Assembly: GCA_964551015.1 (NCBI GenBank) | Contig: CAZKBP010000006.1 | Coordinates: forward strand, 62,001 to 126,000 | Length of the DNA stretch: 64,000 bases | Direction of reading: 5' to 3' | Origin: CAZKBP01 sp964551015 | Lineage (GTDB): Bacteria > Bacteroidota > Bacteroidia > Cytophagales > Microscillaceae | Shown here: positions 9,216-17,371 of the stretch, piece after piece | Layout: the number at the start of each line of letters is the position of its first letter | How positions within the stretch are numbered: the stretch's first letter is position 1 | Program-made: the position numbers and the translations under genes | The notes under the pieces: model-generated | Told to the model about the DNA's origin: nothing | The model's database searches: none | Seen by the model: only the letters and a program-made list of their open reading frames with translations

Positions 9216-10568
9216 ATGTCTTTTGTACTGACCAAAGAAATATTCGAAACCCTAGCCCAAGCCGTTGATAATCAACATGCTCATTTTGTCAAAGAAACCC
9301 TAGAGCGCCTCCGTCCCGAAGACATCTCTACCGTTTTAGACGAAATGAACACTGAACAATGCATATACGTAATTCAATTGCTAGAAGATGAAATTAGTGC
9401 CGAAATTCTAAGCAACCTGGAAGACGATACTCGTTTAGAGTTTTTGAGTAACTTTTCGCCCGAAGTCATTGCCCGCTGGATTAACCATATGGATTCAGAC
9501 GACGCGGCCGATCTGCTCAATGAAATGCCCCTAGAAATTCGCGAAAAAAGCATCGCTCACGTAGAAAGCGAAAAGGCCAACCACATTGTTGACCTTCTAC
9601 ATTACGAGGAAGACAGCGCAGGCGGGCTAATGGCCAAGGAGTTGATTCGTGCGAATATGAATTGGACGGTGGTACAGGCCATAGAAGAAATTCGCCGCCA
9701 GGCCGAAAAGGTAGAAAAAATCTATTCGCTCTACGTAGTGGATAACCATAACACCCTGCTGGGTCGGGTTTCTCTGAAAAAAATAATTCTCTCCGGCGAT
9801 CGTACCTTGATTGAAGATATTTATGAAGAAGATATTATCTCGGTCAAAACTTACCAAGATGAATACGAGGTGGCAGATATTATGCAAAAATATGACTTGG
9901 AGGCCGTGCCCGTAGTCAATGCCCGTGGAGAATTGCTAGGACGGATTACCATTGATGATATCGTGGATGTGATCACGGAAAAAGCCGAGTGGGATCGCCA
10001 GCTTATGGCCGGTCTTTCCGAAGATATTGAAGAAGACGACAGTATTTTAATGCTAACAAGAGCTAGACTACCTTGGTTGATCGTAGGTATGGCCGGAGGG
10101 CTTTTGGGGGCACGTTTCATGGGGTTTTTCGAGGCCGACTTGGCAATGTTGCCCGCAATGGCTTTCTTTATTCCCTTGATTACGGCTACGGGCGGTAATG
10201 TAGGTATTCAATCCTCTTCTATTATCTTGCAAAGTTTAGCTAATAAATCAGCTTTTTTGGGAGATAATTACACCACCCGCTTAGTGAAGGTCTTGATCGT
10301 GGCGATCATTAACGGGATTGTGATTGCCCTGATTGTTTTTGGGTTTTCGTTTGTATTGGAAGTGAGTATCAAATTAGCCATCACGGTGGCGGTTTCTTTA
10401 TTCTTTGTAGTGCTTTTGGCTTCCTTTATGGGTACGATTACTCCTTTGATTTTGGACAAGATGCAAATTAATCCGGCTGTGGCCTCGGGTCCCTTCATTA
10501 CCACTGCGAACGATTTGCTAGGTTTGGGAGTTTATTTTACGACAGCACATTTCTTCTACCAATTATAA
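9216..10568 (+). CDS. mgtE: MgtE family magnesium transporter
   Basis: A 450-residue Mg2+ channel/transporter, the usual length for the family. The N-terminal superhelical MgtE_N domain covers about 30-130 (DDAADLLNEMP, ERREKS-like helices). Two CBS domains follow at about 135-265, ending in the LGRITIDDIVDVI motif. Five transmembrane helices fill about 285-450. The conserved pore motif FIPLITATGGNVGIQSS and the last-helix motif TTANDLLGLGVYF are present; its Asp corresponds to the selectivity aspartate of Thermus MgtE. It gates Mg2+ uptake by sensing cytosolic Mg2+ through its N and CBS domains. The dehydrogenase gene starts 34 bases downstream, suggesting co-transcription. Confidence 0.97.
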   Translation: MSFVLTKEIFETLAQAVDNQHAHFVKETLERLRPEDISTVLDEMNTEQCIYVIQLLEDEISAEILSNLEDDTRLEFLSNFSPEVIARWINHMDSDDAADLLNEMPLEIREKSIAHVESEKANHIVDLLHYEEDSAGGLMAKELIRANMNWTVVQAIEEIRRQAEKVEKIYSLYVVDNHNTLLGRVSLKKIILSGDRTLIEDIYEEDIISVKTYQDEYEVADIMQKYDLEAVPVVNARGELLGRITIDDIVDVITEKAEWDRQLMAGLSEDIEEDDSILMLTRARLPWLIVGMAGGLLGARFMGFFEADLAMLPAMAFFIPLITATGGNVGIQSSSIILQSLANKSAFLGDNYTTRLVKVLIVAIINGIVIALIVFGFSFVLEVSIKLAITVAVSLFFVVLLASFMGTITPLILDKMQINPAVASGPFITTANDLLGLGVYFTTAHFFYQL

Positions 10569-10602
10569 GGTAGTAAACTCATTTTATTAAACTCAGATTG
10601 CC

Positions 10603-11538
10603 ATGCGTTCCTCTGTTTTGATTATTGATAAGATGCATTCTTCCATTCAACCTCTGTTAGAAGAAATGGGACTGAAAGTAGATTATCGCCCCGAAATACA
10701 AAGGGCAGAATTGATCGAGATCCTCGCGTCGTATCAAGGCTTAATCGTGAGGAGCAAAACCCGCATTGACCAAGAAGTACTCTCCCGGGCAAATCAATTA
10801 AAATTTATCGCCAGAGCAGGTTCTGGTTTGGATTTGATTGATACCACGCTTGCACAACAGCAAAAAATCAGTGTGTTTAATGCCCCCGAAGGAAATCGGG
10901 ATGCCGTAGCTGAGCATACCCTGGGGATGATTTTGTCTTTATTGCATAAAATCTTTACCGCTCATCTCGAGGTCAAAAACTATCAATGGAACCGTGAGGC
11001 CAATCGAGGACGAGAGCTAAAAAATAAAACCGTTTCTATTGTGGGCTATGGTAATATCGGACGAGAAGTAGCACGTCGTCTTTCTCATTTTGGCTGTCAG
11101 GTACTTGCCTTCGACAAATACAAAGTAAGCTTCTCAGATCAATATGCACGGGAGGCTTCTATGGCTGAGATTTTTAGAGAAACGGATGTTTTGAGCCTAC
11201 ACATTCCACTCAATGACCAGAGCCGCCATTTGGTGAATGAAAAATATTTGCATCAGTTCCATAAAAATATTCTACTGGTCAATACCGCTCGTGGCGAATT
11301 AGTAGATTTGGTTGCCTTACGCTGGGCCTTGGATCAAGGAAAAATCTGGGGAGCCGCTCTGGATGTGCTCGAAAACGAAAAATTAAATACCCTCACCCCT
11401 ACCCAAAAAGAAACTTTTGACTACCTGACCTCCCACCCACAGGTGATCATCACTCCTCACGTGGCGGGCTGGACTCAAGAATCTTACGAAAGAATCAATC
11501 AGGTTTTGGCCGAAAAAATCCGGCAGTGTTTGTATTAG
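10603..11538 (+). CDS. D-2-hydroxyacid dehydrogenase (phosphoglycerate dehydrogenase-like)
   Basis: A 311-residue NAD-dependent dehydrogenase of the SerA/LdhA type. The N-terminal substrate domain contains LIVRSKTRID and FIARAGSGLD. The Rossmann fold carries GYGNIGREVARRL. The catalytic residues are recognisable: Arg in NTARGE, Glu in DVLENEK and His in TPHVAGWT. There is no C-terminal ACT or ASB regulatory domain, so it is a short form. Members of this short type often act as 3-phosphoglycerate dehydrogenase in Bacteroidota, but glycerate or other 2-hydroxyacids cannot be excluded from sequence. It follows mgtE closely and no serC lies nearby. Confidence 0.9.
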   Translation: MRSSVLIIDKMHSSIQPLLEEMGLKVDYRPEIQRAELIEILASYQGLIVRSKTRIDQEVLSRANQLKFIARAGSGLDLIDTTLAQQQKISVFNAPEGNRDAVAEHTLGMILSLLHKIFTAHLEVKNYQWNREANRGRELKNKTVSIVGYGNIGREVARRLSHFGCQVLAFDKYKVSFSDQYAREASMAEIFRETDVLSLHIPLNDQSRHLVNEKYLHQFHKNILLVNTARGELVDLVALRWALDQGKIWGAALDVLENEKLNTLTPTQKETFDYLTSHPQVIITPHVAGWTQESYERINQVLAEKIRQCLY

Positions 11539-11640
11539 TCTGTAATCATTTACAAATTACGATTTAAATACATCATCCACCTGAAATGACTCACGACAAG
11601 CAAATCATCTTTGCTTCTCCTTAAATAGCTACTCATCTTT

Positions 11641-13218
11641 ATGTCTGACTTTTTTAGTTTTGTTGTTGCTCGTAGAAATGATATTCTTACCCAAACCACT
11701 CAACATTTATACCTCACCCTCATCGCGCTCCTCTTCGCCATCCTCATTGGCGTGCTCATTGGGATCGTTCTGACTCGCTATCGCAAAACGGCCGCTACTG
11801 CCTTGGGAGTATTGGGCGTCATTCAGACGATTCCAAGTCTGGCTTTGCTCGGCTTCATGCTTCCCATCTTGGGCATTGGTGCGGTGCCCGCGATCGTAGC
11901 CTTGTTCTTGTACGCGCTTTTGCCAATTGTTCGTAATACTTACACGGGAATTGTGGAGGTAGAAGCCTCTGTGATTGAAGCAGCCAGAGGCATGGGTATG
12001 TCTCCCTTGCAAATTCTTACTCAGGTAGAACTCCCTTTGGCAATTCCTGTGATTTTTGCCGGAATTCGGACGGCGGTGGTCATCAACGTGGGGATTGCCA
12101 CCCTTTGCTCGCTCATTGGGGCCGGTGGTTTGGGCGAATTTATTTTTAGTGGTATTTCTTTGGTTAATTCCAATATGACCTTGGCAGGAGCGATTCCGGC
12201 GGCTTTACTAGCCCTCTTGTTGGATGGGATTTTGGCCTTGATTCAAAAGTATATCCAGCAGATTTTGCGTCCAGTATTGATCATATTTACGGTGCTGGCC
12301 ATAGGTCTTTTGATTTACACGGCTCGGCCTCTTTTCACCACCAATACTGACTTTGTGGCCGGCTTTGATACCGAATTTTATGAGCGAGCGGATGGCTATC
12401 CCAGCTTAAAAAGGACCTATGGATTACGCTTTGATCGAGTAGTAGAACTAGAACCTGGGCTGATGTACGAAGCCCTGAAAGAAGAAAAGGTAAATGTGAT
12501 CAGTGGTTTCGCGACCGAAGGTAAAATCGCGGCCTACAATCTTCGAGTCTTAAAAGATGATCAGCGCACGTTTCCTCCTTATTTTGTGGCACCTGTGTTT
12601 AATGGAGAAACCCTCCAGAGATATCCCGAGCTCAAATCTGTTTTTGAAAAAATTGCCCAAAAAATCCCAGATTCTACCATGCGGCGGCTCAATTATCAAG
12701 TAGATAAGCTCAAAGAGAATCCCTCTCGAGTAGCACGGGCTTTTTTGAAAGAGTTAGGTCTAAAAAATAAAGTGGTCAGAAATGGCAGCCCTGATTTGCT
12801 CATTGGAGGAAAGAAATTTACAGAGCAATACATCCTACTTGAGCTTTTCAAAGCCTTGATAGAGAATTACACGAATCTCACGGTAGGTCTGAAGAAAGGC
12901 ATGGGAGGTACTCAGATTGTTTTTAACGCCGTGCGACTAGGAGAAATTGATATGTACCCCGAATACACGGGAACCGCCCTTTTGGTCATTCTCAAGACGG
13001 ATAATGAGCGCAAAGACAAATTGATTAATAGTGAAAATAATGCTGAGAAAATCTACCAGTATGTCAAAAAAGAATGCAAAGAACGCTATGATGTGGTCTG
13101 GCTGGAGCACTTGGGTTTCAATAATACTTACGCGCTCATGATGCGAGAAGAACAGGCTGCGCGCCACGAGATTAAAACCATCTCAGACCTCAGGGACTAT
13201 TTAGAATCGAGCAACTAA
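11641..13218 (+). CDS. osmolyte-type ABC permease fused to a circularly permuted substrate-binding domain
   Basis: A 525-residue fusion of the OpuB/OpuC (glycine betaine, choline, carnitine) type. Residues 1-205 are a permease with several membrane helices and the EAA loop (EAARGMGMSPLQILTQVELP). A further helix at about 210-230 tethers the binding domain. Residues about 239-380 match the C-terminal half of OpuCC proteins (FYERADGYPSLKRTYGLRF, EPGLMYEALK, FPPYFVAPV, LNYQVD). Residues about 384-525 match the N-terminal half (LLIGGKKFTEQYILLELF, MYPEYTGTALL, LGFNNTYAL, KTISDLRDYL). The halves are thus in reversed order relative to the usual protein, and the gene stops where the normal linker between halves would be. 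No ATPase gene is adjacent, so the energising subunit must be encoded elsewhere. Substrate is inferred from family only. Confidence 0.93.
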   Translation: MSDFFSFVVARRNDILTQTTQHLYLTLIALLFAILIGVLIGIVLTRYRKTAATALGVLGVIQTIPSLALLGFMLPILGIGAVPAIVALFLYALLPIVRNTYTGIVEVEASVIEAARGMGMSPLQILTQVELPLAIPVIFAGIRTAVVINVGIATLCSLIGAGGLGEFIFSGISLVNSNMTLAGAIPAALLALLLDGILALIQKYIQQILRPVLIIFTVLAIGLLIYTARPLFTTNTDFVAGFDTEFYERADGYPSLKRTYGLRFDRVVELEPGLMYEALKEEKVNVISGFATEGKIAAYNLRVLKDDQRTFPPYFVAPVFNGETLQRYPELKSVFEKIAQKIPDSTMRRLNYQVDKLKENPSRVARAFLKELGLKNKVVRNGSPDLLIGGKKFTEQYILLELFKALIENYTNLTVGLKKGMGGTQIVFNAVRLGEIDMYPEYTGTALLVILKTDNERKDKLINSENNAEKIYQYVKKECKERYDVVWLEHLGFNNTYALMMREEQAARHEIKTISDLRDYLESSN

Positions 13219-13322
13219 TCAGCGAGGATTTTTTGTTGTATAAATGCGCGATCAGCATCAATTGATGGGCTTGATTATTTGCTGGTTGTTCTTGATGTAG
13301 TATAGATTATTGATTTAGTTGT

Positions 13323-14336
13323 ATGTTAACCGACTACTGGGTTATTGCCCTCTTGGTATCACAGTTTTTTTCATTGTTATTGCTCCTCAGAGCTGGTTTC
13401 TTCGCGGGGAAAATTATCCGGCATTGGTCTGCTCTTACCGCAGACGAATTACAATTGAGCTTGGAGAGAAAAAGCTACCTAGTTGGCTCGATTATACAGT
13501 TTGTATTGATCTTTCAACTGGCTTCTTTGCTTATGTTTCTCAATATCGCTAATCATCATTTGCCCGATATCGTCAAGGGTGCCATGTGTGCCACGGGAAC
13601 TTTGGGTGTGAATGGCTACGGTTATTTTGTGCTTTTTCTGAAAATGACGGGGGTACTGATTTACGCGAGTTATCTGATGCTCAATTATCTGGATAATAGT
13701 GAGCCCTCTTATCCGCTTACTCCTTTTAAGTACTGGTTGGTTTTCCCGGCTTTGCTGTTAGTAGTCATGGATGCCTACACGAGTTTTCAATATTTTTGGC
13801 AAATTGAGCCAGATATCATTGCGACCTGTTGTAGCGTGAGCTTTACGGATCCGGGAAGTGCAGGTCTTGCTACACTCAGTGCTGAATCTCTGTCCTCTGG
13901 TATATGGTGGGTGTATGTACTCAGTTTCCTCGCGTTGTTATTTACTTCTTGGGGAAATTTTGGCCTAAGTTCTCTCAAAGAAAAGATTTGGTATTTTACC
14001 CTCTTGCGCTTAGGCGTGGCTCTTATTTACGTGCTGAGCGCGGTCTATACCCTCAGGCATTTTTTTGTGAAATATATTTACGGCTTGCCTACCCACGATT
14101 GTTTGTTTGATATTTTTTGGGCTAAATATCATTACATTGGTTATCTTTTATTTGGTAGTTATTACGGACTGGTGTTGAGCTTGCTTTTTTTGGCCTTATA
14201 CCAAATGGCTAGCCCTTATTTGCATACTTCTCATCTTCATCTATCCAAAATCTTGAATCGCTGGCATTTGCTTTTTCTAGCTTTGAGTTTTGGAGTGCCC
14301 CTGCTTTATTGGTTGAGTTGGTCTGGACAATTGTAG
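13323..14336 (+). CDS. polytopic membrane protein with paired cysteines, function unknown
   Basis: A 337-residue inner-membrane protein with about seven to eight hydrophobic helices. No named family recognised with confidence. It carries cysteines in what look like conserved positions: GAMCATGTLGVNGYG (about 100), IATCCSVSF (about 163) and PTHDCLFDIFW (about 263), with histidines near the last. Such placement next to membrane helices could serve redox chemistry, metal or haem binding, but this is inference. The start ATG at 13323 is used because it precedes the first hydrophobic helix directly. It follows the permuted osmolyte transporter by about 100 bases and precedes a lipoprotein gene, all on the same strand; a shared operon is possible. 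Confidence 0.75.
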   Translation: MLTDYWVIALLVSQFFSLLLLLRAGFFAGKIIRHWSALTADELQLSLERKSYLVGSIIQFVLIFQLASLLMFLNIANHHLPDIVKGAMCATGTLGVNGYGYFVLFLKMTGVLIYASYLMLNYLDNSEPSYPLTPFKYWLVFPALLLVVMDAYTSFQYFWQIEPDIIATCCSVSFTDPGSAGLATLSAESLSSGIWWVYVLSFLALLFTSWGNFGLSSLKEKIWYFTLLRLGVALIYVLSAVYTLRHFFVKYIYGLPTHDCLFDIFWAKYHYIGYLLFGSYYGLVLSLLFLALYQMASPYLHTSHLHLSKILNRWHLLFLALSFGVPLLYWLSWSGQL

Positions 14337-14467
14337 CCTTTGTTCATAGCGTTCAACTAAGGTCAACACTGCTAAAATTAGAATTCTTGAATAGGAATTA
14401 GACTAAGAGGCAAATTTCTGCGTATAATAAAAACACACGATCATTTAGTCAACAATTCTTTATTACC

Positions 14468-15262
14468 ATGAGATACTATTTTTATGCACTACTGGGCTTG
14501 GCTACGCTTGTTTTTCTAAACAGTTGCGGTTCTCCCAGTGCCAAAGAGAACGATTCAGCACCTAAGCTCAGAGAAGTGCCCAGCAAGAAAGCCAGTTTAA
14601 ACAAACCAGCAGAAAAAACCCACGAAGCACTCGCTTCTTTTGATGTGGAACGCGCTGAAGACATCCTCTCCGATTATTTTAGCAAATATGGAGAAAAAGA
14701 TTTTAAAGCTTTGCAAGATTTCTATGCCTCCGAAGTGGAGCAATTCCTCCTACTCAAAGACCTCAAAGCCAAAGAAGTAAGTGAAGTAGCGCAGGATTTT
14801 TTCCGAGACAAAGATGCGATTAATTATTATCCTGACCTCGAGGAGATCACTTATGCTAAAATGAGCGATCATTATCTGCTTACTTTCCCCCTGACTATGT
14901 ATTGGTTCAAGAACAATCAAGAGGCCAAAGATGGCCCGTTTGGATACACGGGACGTCACGTAGAGGTGCTTTTAAAGCTTAAATTAGACCACGCCTATAA
15001 AATTCGTTCTTATGAAGAAGCAGAAATTATGTACCCTGATTATGAAATCCTAGAGGATATGACGGTACAACACGCCCAAGATCAGACCAAGCAGGTGCAA
15101 CTGAAAAAGGGAACTATTGTCAAAGATAATCTAGAACGCAGATCGATCACGGGTATGGGAGAGCAAATGCAAATTATCTACCGAGGAGAAAAATACTGGG
15201 CCGATCAATATGAAAATGGTTTTAGCCGCGCAGGTATTGAACTTTTGAGAAGGTTGCAGTAG
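14468..15262 (+). CDS. lipoprotein with NTF2-like and SH3-like regions
   Basis: A 264-residue predicted lipoprotein. The signal peptide ends in the lipobox LNSC with acylated Cys about residue 20, followed by a low-complexity Ser/Lys linker to about 60. Residues about 62-180 begin with AEDILSDYFSKYGEKDFKAL and continue as an alpha/beta pattern similar to NTF2/SnoaL-like folds. The last 70 residues (VQLKKGTIVKDN onward) have short strand-rich spacing that could be an SH3-like module. No catalytic residues identified. It is followed immediately by a good intrinsic terminator at 15288-15317, so the transcript from the transporter region or from its own promoter ends there. Confidence 0.7.
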   Translation: MRYYFYALLGLATLVFLNSCGSPSAKENDSAPKLREVPSKKASLNKPAEKTHEALASFDVERAEDILSDYFSKYGEKDFKALQDFYASEVEQFLLLKDLKAKEVSEVAQDFFRDKDAINYYPDLEEITYAKMSDHYLLTFPLTMYWFKNNQEAKDGPFGYTGRHVEVLLKLKLDHAYKIRSYEEAEIMYPDYEILEDMTVQHAQDQTKQVQLKKGTIVKDNLERRSITGMGEQMQIIYRGEKYWADQYENGFSRAGIELLRRLQ

Positions 15263-15287
15263 ATTTGTCTGATTCAAACATATCATG

Positions 15288-15317
15288 AAGCATCTATCTT
15301 CGGGTAGGTGCTTTTTT
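15288..15317 (+). terminator. intrinsic terminator with UUCG tetraloop
   Basis: AAGCATCTATC (from 15288) pairs with GGTAGGTGCTT (to 15313) around a C(TTCG)G tetraloop and is followed by six T (15312-15317). This terminates the lipoprotein transcript. It also helps decide the start of the next gene: the ATG at 15285, just upstream, would place the first codons inside the terminator, so the later ATG at 15348 is preferred. Confidence 0.85.
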
Positions 15318-15347
15318 GTTAGCTGCTCATCAAATCTCGATCATCAT

Positions 15348-16058
15348 ATGCCTAAAGGAACGATTTACCTGATTCCCAGCTTACTAGCCCCCGATTCTCA
15401 CGCGCAGGCCATCCCACCCTATAATCAAGAGATTATCAAAAATTTGTCTTTATTTTTTGTAGAAAACTTGCGTAGTGCTCGTCGCTTTATCAGTGGTATG
15501 GGCTTAGGATTAGTGATTAGCGAATTAGAATTTTATGAATTGAGCAAGAAAACCGAAGATCAAGAAGTGAATGCTTACCTCCATCTGCTGCTCGAGGGTC
15601 GAGATGCTGGTATTATCTCCGAGGCTGGTTGCCCGGGCATCGCTGACCCGGGAGCGCGTTTGTGTGATCGGGCACATCGCGAGGGGATTACGGTAAAGCC
15701 TTTGGTAGGCCCCTCTTCTATCCTCTTGGCTTTGATGGCTTCGGGGATGAGCGGGCAATCTTTTGCCTTTCATGGCTATTTACCCATTCCCAAAGATGAG
15801 CGAAAAAAAAGGATCAAATTTTTAGAGAAGCTGTCTGCGGAGCAAAATCAGACGCAGATTTTCATGGAGACACCTTATCGCAATAATCAGTTATTCCAAA
15901 GTTTGTTGCAGCATTGTGCGCCTCGTACGCGTTTGTGTGTGGCTTTGAATCTACAGGCTCCCGAGGAGTGGATACATACGTGGACCATTCGGGAATGGCG
16001 AGAAAAGGCGCTTGATTTACACAAACAACCAGCCATTTTCTTACTGGAAAGGGGTTGA
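15348..16058 (+). CDS. RsmI-like tetrapyrrole-methylase family SAM-dependent methyltransferase
   Basis: A 236-residue protein from the start at 15348 (MPKGTIYLIPSLL). It belongs to the SAM-dependent tetrapyrrole methylase superfamily, in the branch near RsmI (16S rRNA C1402 2'-O-methyltransferase). Signs include the ISEAGCPGIADPGARL motif, PLVGPSSILLALMASG, the FHGYLP block, ETPYRNNQ and the final KQPAIFLLERG. Bacteroidota often have both RsmI and this shorter paralogue, so the exact RNA or other target is uncertain and I give no symbol. An in-frame upstream ATG at 15285 is rejected because a terminator lies within the first codons. The gene ends one base before the convergent siaC stop. Confidence 0.85.
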   Translation: MPKGTIYLIPSLLAPDSHAQAIPPYNQEIIKNLSLFFVENLRSARRFISGMGLGLVISELEFYELSKKTEDQEVNAYLHLLLEGRDAGIISEAGCPGIADPGARLCDRAHREGITVKPLVGPSSILLALMASGMSGQSFAFHGYLPIPKDERKKRIKFLEKLSAEQNQTQIFMETPYRNNQLFQSLLQHCAPRTRLCVALNLQAPEEWIHTWTIREWREKALDLHKQPAIFLLERG

Positions 16059-16448
16059 TTAAGCTTCTTCCTGATCAATCTCTACCATCTCGATCGGCAA
16101 TTTGACGATTTGTTTCAGATCTTCTCCGGTCTGGAGCATGTCTTCATCGTCTGCATCATAAAACCATTTCACTTCTACCTGATGACCTAATGAATGAAGT
16201 CTCTCCAGTTTTTTGAGTATTCCTAAGATATACATGGAAGAACTGGTATTAAAATAATCCAGTCGAAAAGTAAGTAGTGTCTCCGGCTGAGGTTGTGTAC
16301 TATAGGTCTCGAGCCAAGACAGGAGTGGCTCATAGAATTGATAGGAGTTTTCGGGGATAGAGCGACCGCTAATCTCTAAATTCCCGGAGTTTGCATCAAA
16401 TTTAACATCAGGAGTTTTAGAGGTACCGTTTATTTCTATGCTATCCAT
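16059..16448 (-). CDS. siaC: SiaC family regulatory phosphoprotein (DUF1987)
   Basis: A 129-residue cytosolic protein of the DUF1987/SiaC family. It has the expected beginning (IEINGTSKTPDVKFDANSG), GRSIPENSYQFYEPLLSWL and the phosphosite block FRLDYFNTSSSMY, in which the threonine is residue 68, the same number as the phosphorylated Thr of Pseudomonas SiaC. In Pseudomonas, SiaB phosphorylates SiaC, and only unphosphorylated SiaC activates the diguanylate cyclase SiaD; SiaA is the phosphatase. Here the siaB gene lies 47 bases upstream in the same transcript. No siaA or siaD lies in the window, so the downstream target in this organism is unknown. The stop codon abuts that of the convergent methyltransferase gene. 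Confidence 0.93.
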   Translation of the reverse strand: MDSIEINGTSKTPDVKFDANSGNLEISGRSIPENSYQFYEPLLSWLETYSTQPQPETLLTFRLDYFNTSSSMYILGILKKLERLHSLGHQVEVKWFYDADDEDMLQTGEDLKQIVKLPIEMVEIDQEEA

Positions 16449-16495
16449 ATATTATTCTCTTTAAGTTCTTGTTGGTTGTGTCTGTTCGCTGACGG

Positions 16496-17062
16496 CTAGG
16501 ACTCAATTTTAACTAATAAACTGAACAAAATGTAATTCTCGTCTAACTCTTTAAAATCAAAAGAGACATTATGTTTGGCTCTTCTGAGAATATCTACCAA
16601 GCCCAACCCGGCTCCTCCACTCTGAGGCAATTCATCTTTGTTCAGAGAGCGAATGTAAAGATCTCTGAGTTCTTCTTCACTCAGATTTTCAATTTGTTCT
16701 ACTTTTTCTTTCAAGAAATCAGCGCGGGGGAGAGTCACGTAATTACCAGTAAAAATCAGGTAAGTTTCTTCTTGGCGAATCAATAATAAAAAAGGAGATT
16801 CTAACAGTGCTTGATTTTCTTCGTCTTCTTCAAACTCGAGGGTATAATGAAAGCTATTTTGCAGGCATTCTACTAGGATATTGATGACTTTCTTTTTGGT
16901 TCTAACGCGTGTCTTGGACTTCACGAGTTTCTTATCAACCAACTGAATGATCGCATCTATTAATTCGCCATCCAAAGCCCCTTGGTGGGAAAGGATGATG
17001 TTTTCGTTCCTCAATAGATCGTAGTACTTGTGTACCTCGAGCATGTAAATCAAACTATTCAT
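16496..17062 (-). CDS. siaB: SiaB family protein kinase (DUF6272, GHKL-like)
   Basis: A 188-residue soluble protein of the SiaB family, with a GHKL-type ATP-binding fold related to anti-sigma-factor kinases. The N box is NILVECLQNSFHYT (about 67-80) and the glycine-rich lid is SGGAGLGLVDILRRAK (about 148-163). Its expected role is serine/threonine phosphorylation of SiaC, encoded just downstream. A promoter with both TTG and TATATTTG lies about 90 bases upstream, so the pair is probably transcribed as a two-gene unit. In other bacteria this switch controls aggregation and c-di-GMP signalling; that cannot be assumed here. Confidence 0.92.
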   Translation of the reverse strand: MNSLIYMLEVHKYYDLLRNENIILSHQGALDGELIDAIIQLVDKKLVKSKTRVRTKKKVINILVECLQNSFHYTLEFEEDEENQALLESPFLLLIRQEETYLIFTGNYVTLPRADFLKEKVEQIENLSEEELRDLYIRSLNKDELPQSGGAGLGLVDILRRAKHNVSFDFKELDENYILFSLLVKIES

Positions 17063-17152
17063 TCAGTATGAGGGATAATAGTTGCTCAAAAAGCAGTCCG
17101 TGAGCTTACCATCCCGTAAGGCTTGGGTTGTGTGAGATAGCAATCCTCTTAT

Positions 17153-17183
17153 CAAATATAATAATAATTGTTTCCCAGTCAAA
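17153..17183 (-). promoter_or_regulatory. Bacteroidota-type promoter for siaB-siaC
   Basis: On the minus strand TTTG (17180-17183) is followed after 19 bases by TATATTTG (17153-17160). Both elements and the spacing fit the TTG / TAnnTTTG consensus of the Bacteroidota primary sigma factor. Transcription would start near 17146, giving an untranslated leader of about 85 bases. The rest of the 17063-17371 gap holds nothing else I recognise. Confidence 0.65.
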
Positions 17184-17371
17184 AAAAAGGAAACTAAGCA
17201 CAGGAATAAAACCAGCATTTGCGGTTTGGTAGAGAATAAAGGTCTTAAAAATAGTGCCAAAATAGGAAGATTTGTATGAAGCTTTTCTCCAAATTTGCCT
17301 ATATAGATGCCCAGCTTACACATCATTTTTCCAAATTTCTTCCCAAAAAGCGACTTTTACATTTTTTTGGT

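Noticed and set aside
17063..17326. 87-codon minus-strand frame upstream of siaB
   Set aside because: It runs through the predicted siaB promoter and leader and has no family resemblance.
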